A DNA stretch of 64,000 nucleotides from an uncultured cyanobacterium (lineage in GTDB: Bacteria > Cyanobacteriota > Cyanobacteriia > Cyanobacteriales > Nostocaceae). Positions within the stretch are counted from its first letter, which is position 1. Each line of letters begins with the position of its first letter. A program made the translations under genes and the position numbers. The stretch lies in the NCBI GenBank assembly GCA_903848645.1, contig CAINGU010000083.1, positions 80,023 to 144,022 on the forward strand. Direction: 5' to 3'. This document shows, piece by piece, positions 63,636 through 64,000 of this stretch. The notes below the pieces were generated by a model. It made no database searches, had not been told where the DNA came from, and worked only from the letters and a program-made list of their open reading frames with translations.

Positions 63636-63986
63636 TCAAGCTTTAAGTTTGTTTAAACTTGCAACTAATATACTTTGCATTTCCTCAACTTCATTTAATA
63701 AAGGAGTGAAAAGATTTTTCTCTGCTAAATCTACTTCGGGAGCAATGATTAATTGCGTATCTAATTCTCTCAAAGAACCTAAAGCAATATGTAAAAACTG
63801 TATGTATTCTGGCTTTGAACGCCTACCATAGCCTTCAGCAATGTTGGATGCTACAGATACAGAAGAACGCCGTATTTGACTGGTTAAACCATACAATTCT
63901 GACTGAGGAAATAGGCGGGTAAATTTATAACAATTGATAGCAAGTTGAACTGCCCTTTGCCAGATAAACTGATTTCTATAACTCAT
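63636..63986 (-). CDS. four helix bundle protein (23S rRNA intervening-sequence protein family)
   Basis: A 116-residue all-helical protein with the family pattern FIWQRAVQLAINCYKFTRLFPQ, LTSQIRRSSVSVASNIAEGYGR, EYIQFLHIALGSLRELDTQLIIA and a last long helix. The domain was first seen in proteins encoded by intervening sequences in 23S rRNA genes; free-standing members are common in cyanobacteria and often close to repeats or mobile DNA. It forms a pentamer in known structures; the role is unclear. It is complete and is the last gene of the window. Confidence 0.9.
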   Translation of the reverse strand: MSYRNQFIWQRAVQLAINCYKFTRLFPQSELYGLTSQIRRSSVSVASNIAEGYGRRSKPEYIQFLHIALGSLRELDTQLIIAPEVDLAEKNLFTPLLNEVEEMQSILVASLNKLKA

Positions 63987-64000
63987 ATAATCAAGTGTAA

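Noticed and set aside
1..64000. CRISPR array, rRNA, intact tRNA, intact transposase or integrase
   Set aside because: I looked for regularly spaced direct repeats of 25-40 bases, tRNA T-loop words and typical recombinase motifs. Only the degenerate serine recombinase and short interspersed repeats were found.

Overview
The window is chromosomal DNA of a filamentous, heterocyst-forming cyanobacterium (order Nostocales; Nostoc/Anabaena/Dolichospermum-like). Evidence: magnesium chelatase ChlD, the cyanobacterial PanC-cytidylate kinase fusion, Fe superoxide dismutase, solanesyl diphosphate synthase, DUF2555, about two dozen GCGATCGC (HIP1) octamers, heptameric short tandem repeats, and above all the linkage amiC1-amiC2-murI-sds-hetZ-patU, which matches what I remember of the heterocyst region of Anabaena PCC 7120. 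No rRNA, tRNA or CRISPR array was found.

Layout. 0-14 kb: end of a PEP-CTERM protein, a serine recombinase homologue that has lost its catalytic residues, an MFS transporter, then mostly minus-strand housekeeping genes (accD, pilD, leuB, an M20 amidohydrolase, a zinc-ribbon Ser/Thr kinase, a PGM1-type ATP-grasp ligase). 14-22.5 kb: site-2 protease, GHL10-type hydrolase, coaBC with a solitary Phd antitoxin lodged between two copies of the coaBC tail, DUF2555, an esterase and purH. 22.5-28.5 kb: a probable Yfr2-family small RNA, decayed or empty DNA, YbjN, a lipoate-ligase-like protein and two glycosyltransferase-type genes. 28.5-34.5 kb: a ParB-like gene and an HsdR-type nuclease-ParA fusion, divergent from a second parA, followed by a WGR/beta-propeller protein and glutaminase. 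35-42.3 kb: rlpA, panC-cmk, sodB, Uma2 nuclease, chlD. 42.3-46.5 kb: an accessory island bounded by chlD and a diverged second copy of the chlD tail; it holds toxin-antitoxin and protease remnants and an unrecognised three-gene module (winged-helix-like protein, glycine-zipper/coiled-coil membrane protein, predicted membrane metal-dependent hydrolase). 47-59 kb: napA-type antiporter, then the septum and heterocyst cluster. 59-64 kb: a TgpA-like protein without catalytic Cys/His, a nonsense-interrupted membrane protein and a four-helix-bundle protein.

How genes fit together. AmiC1/AmiC2, MurI and RlpA act on peptidoglycan and septa; HetZ and PatU control heterocyst differentiation and pattern, and AmiC amidases are needed for cell-cell communication in such filaments. 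The best candidates for undescribed biology are the nuclease-ParA/ParB-like operon and the three-gene module in the chlD-tail island. Two separate cases of a duplicated 3' gene tail bounding foreign cargo (coaBC and chlD) suggest a shared way of acquiring DNA at the ends of core genes. Many intergenic regions are filled with palindromic and heptameric interspersed repeats, one of which grew into a nine-copy 18-bp array.
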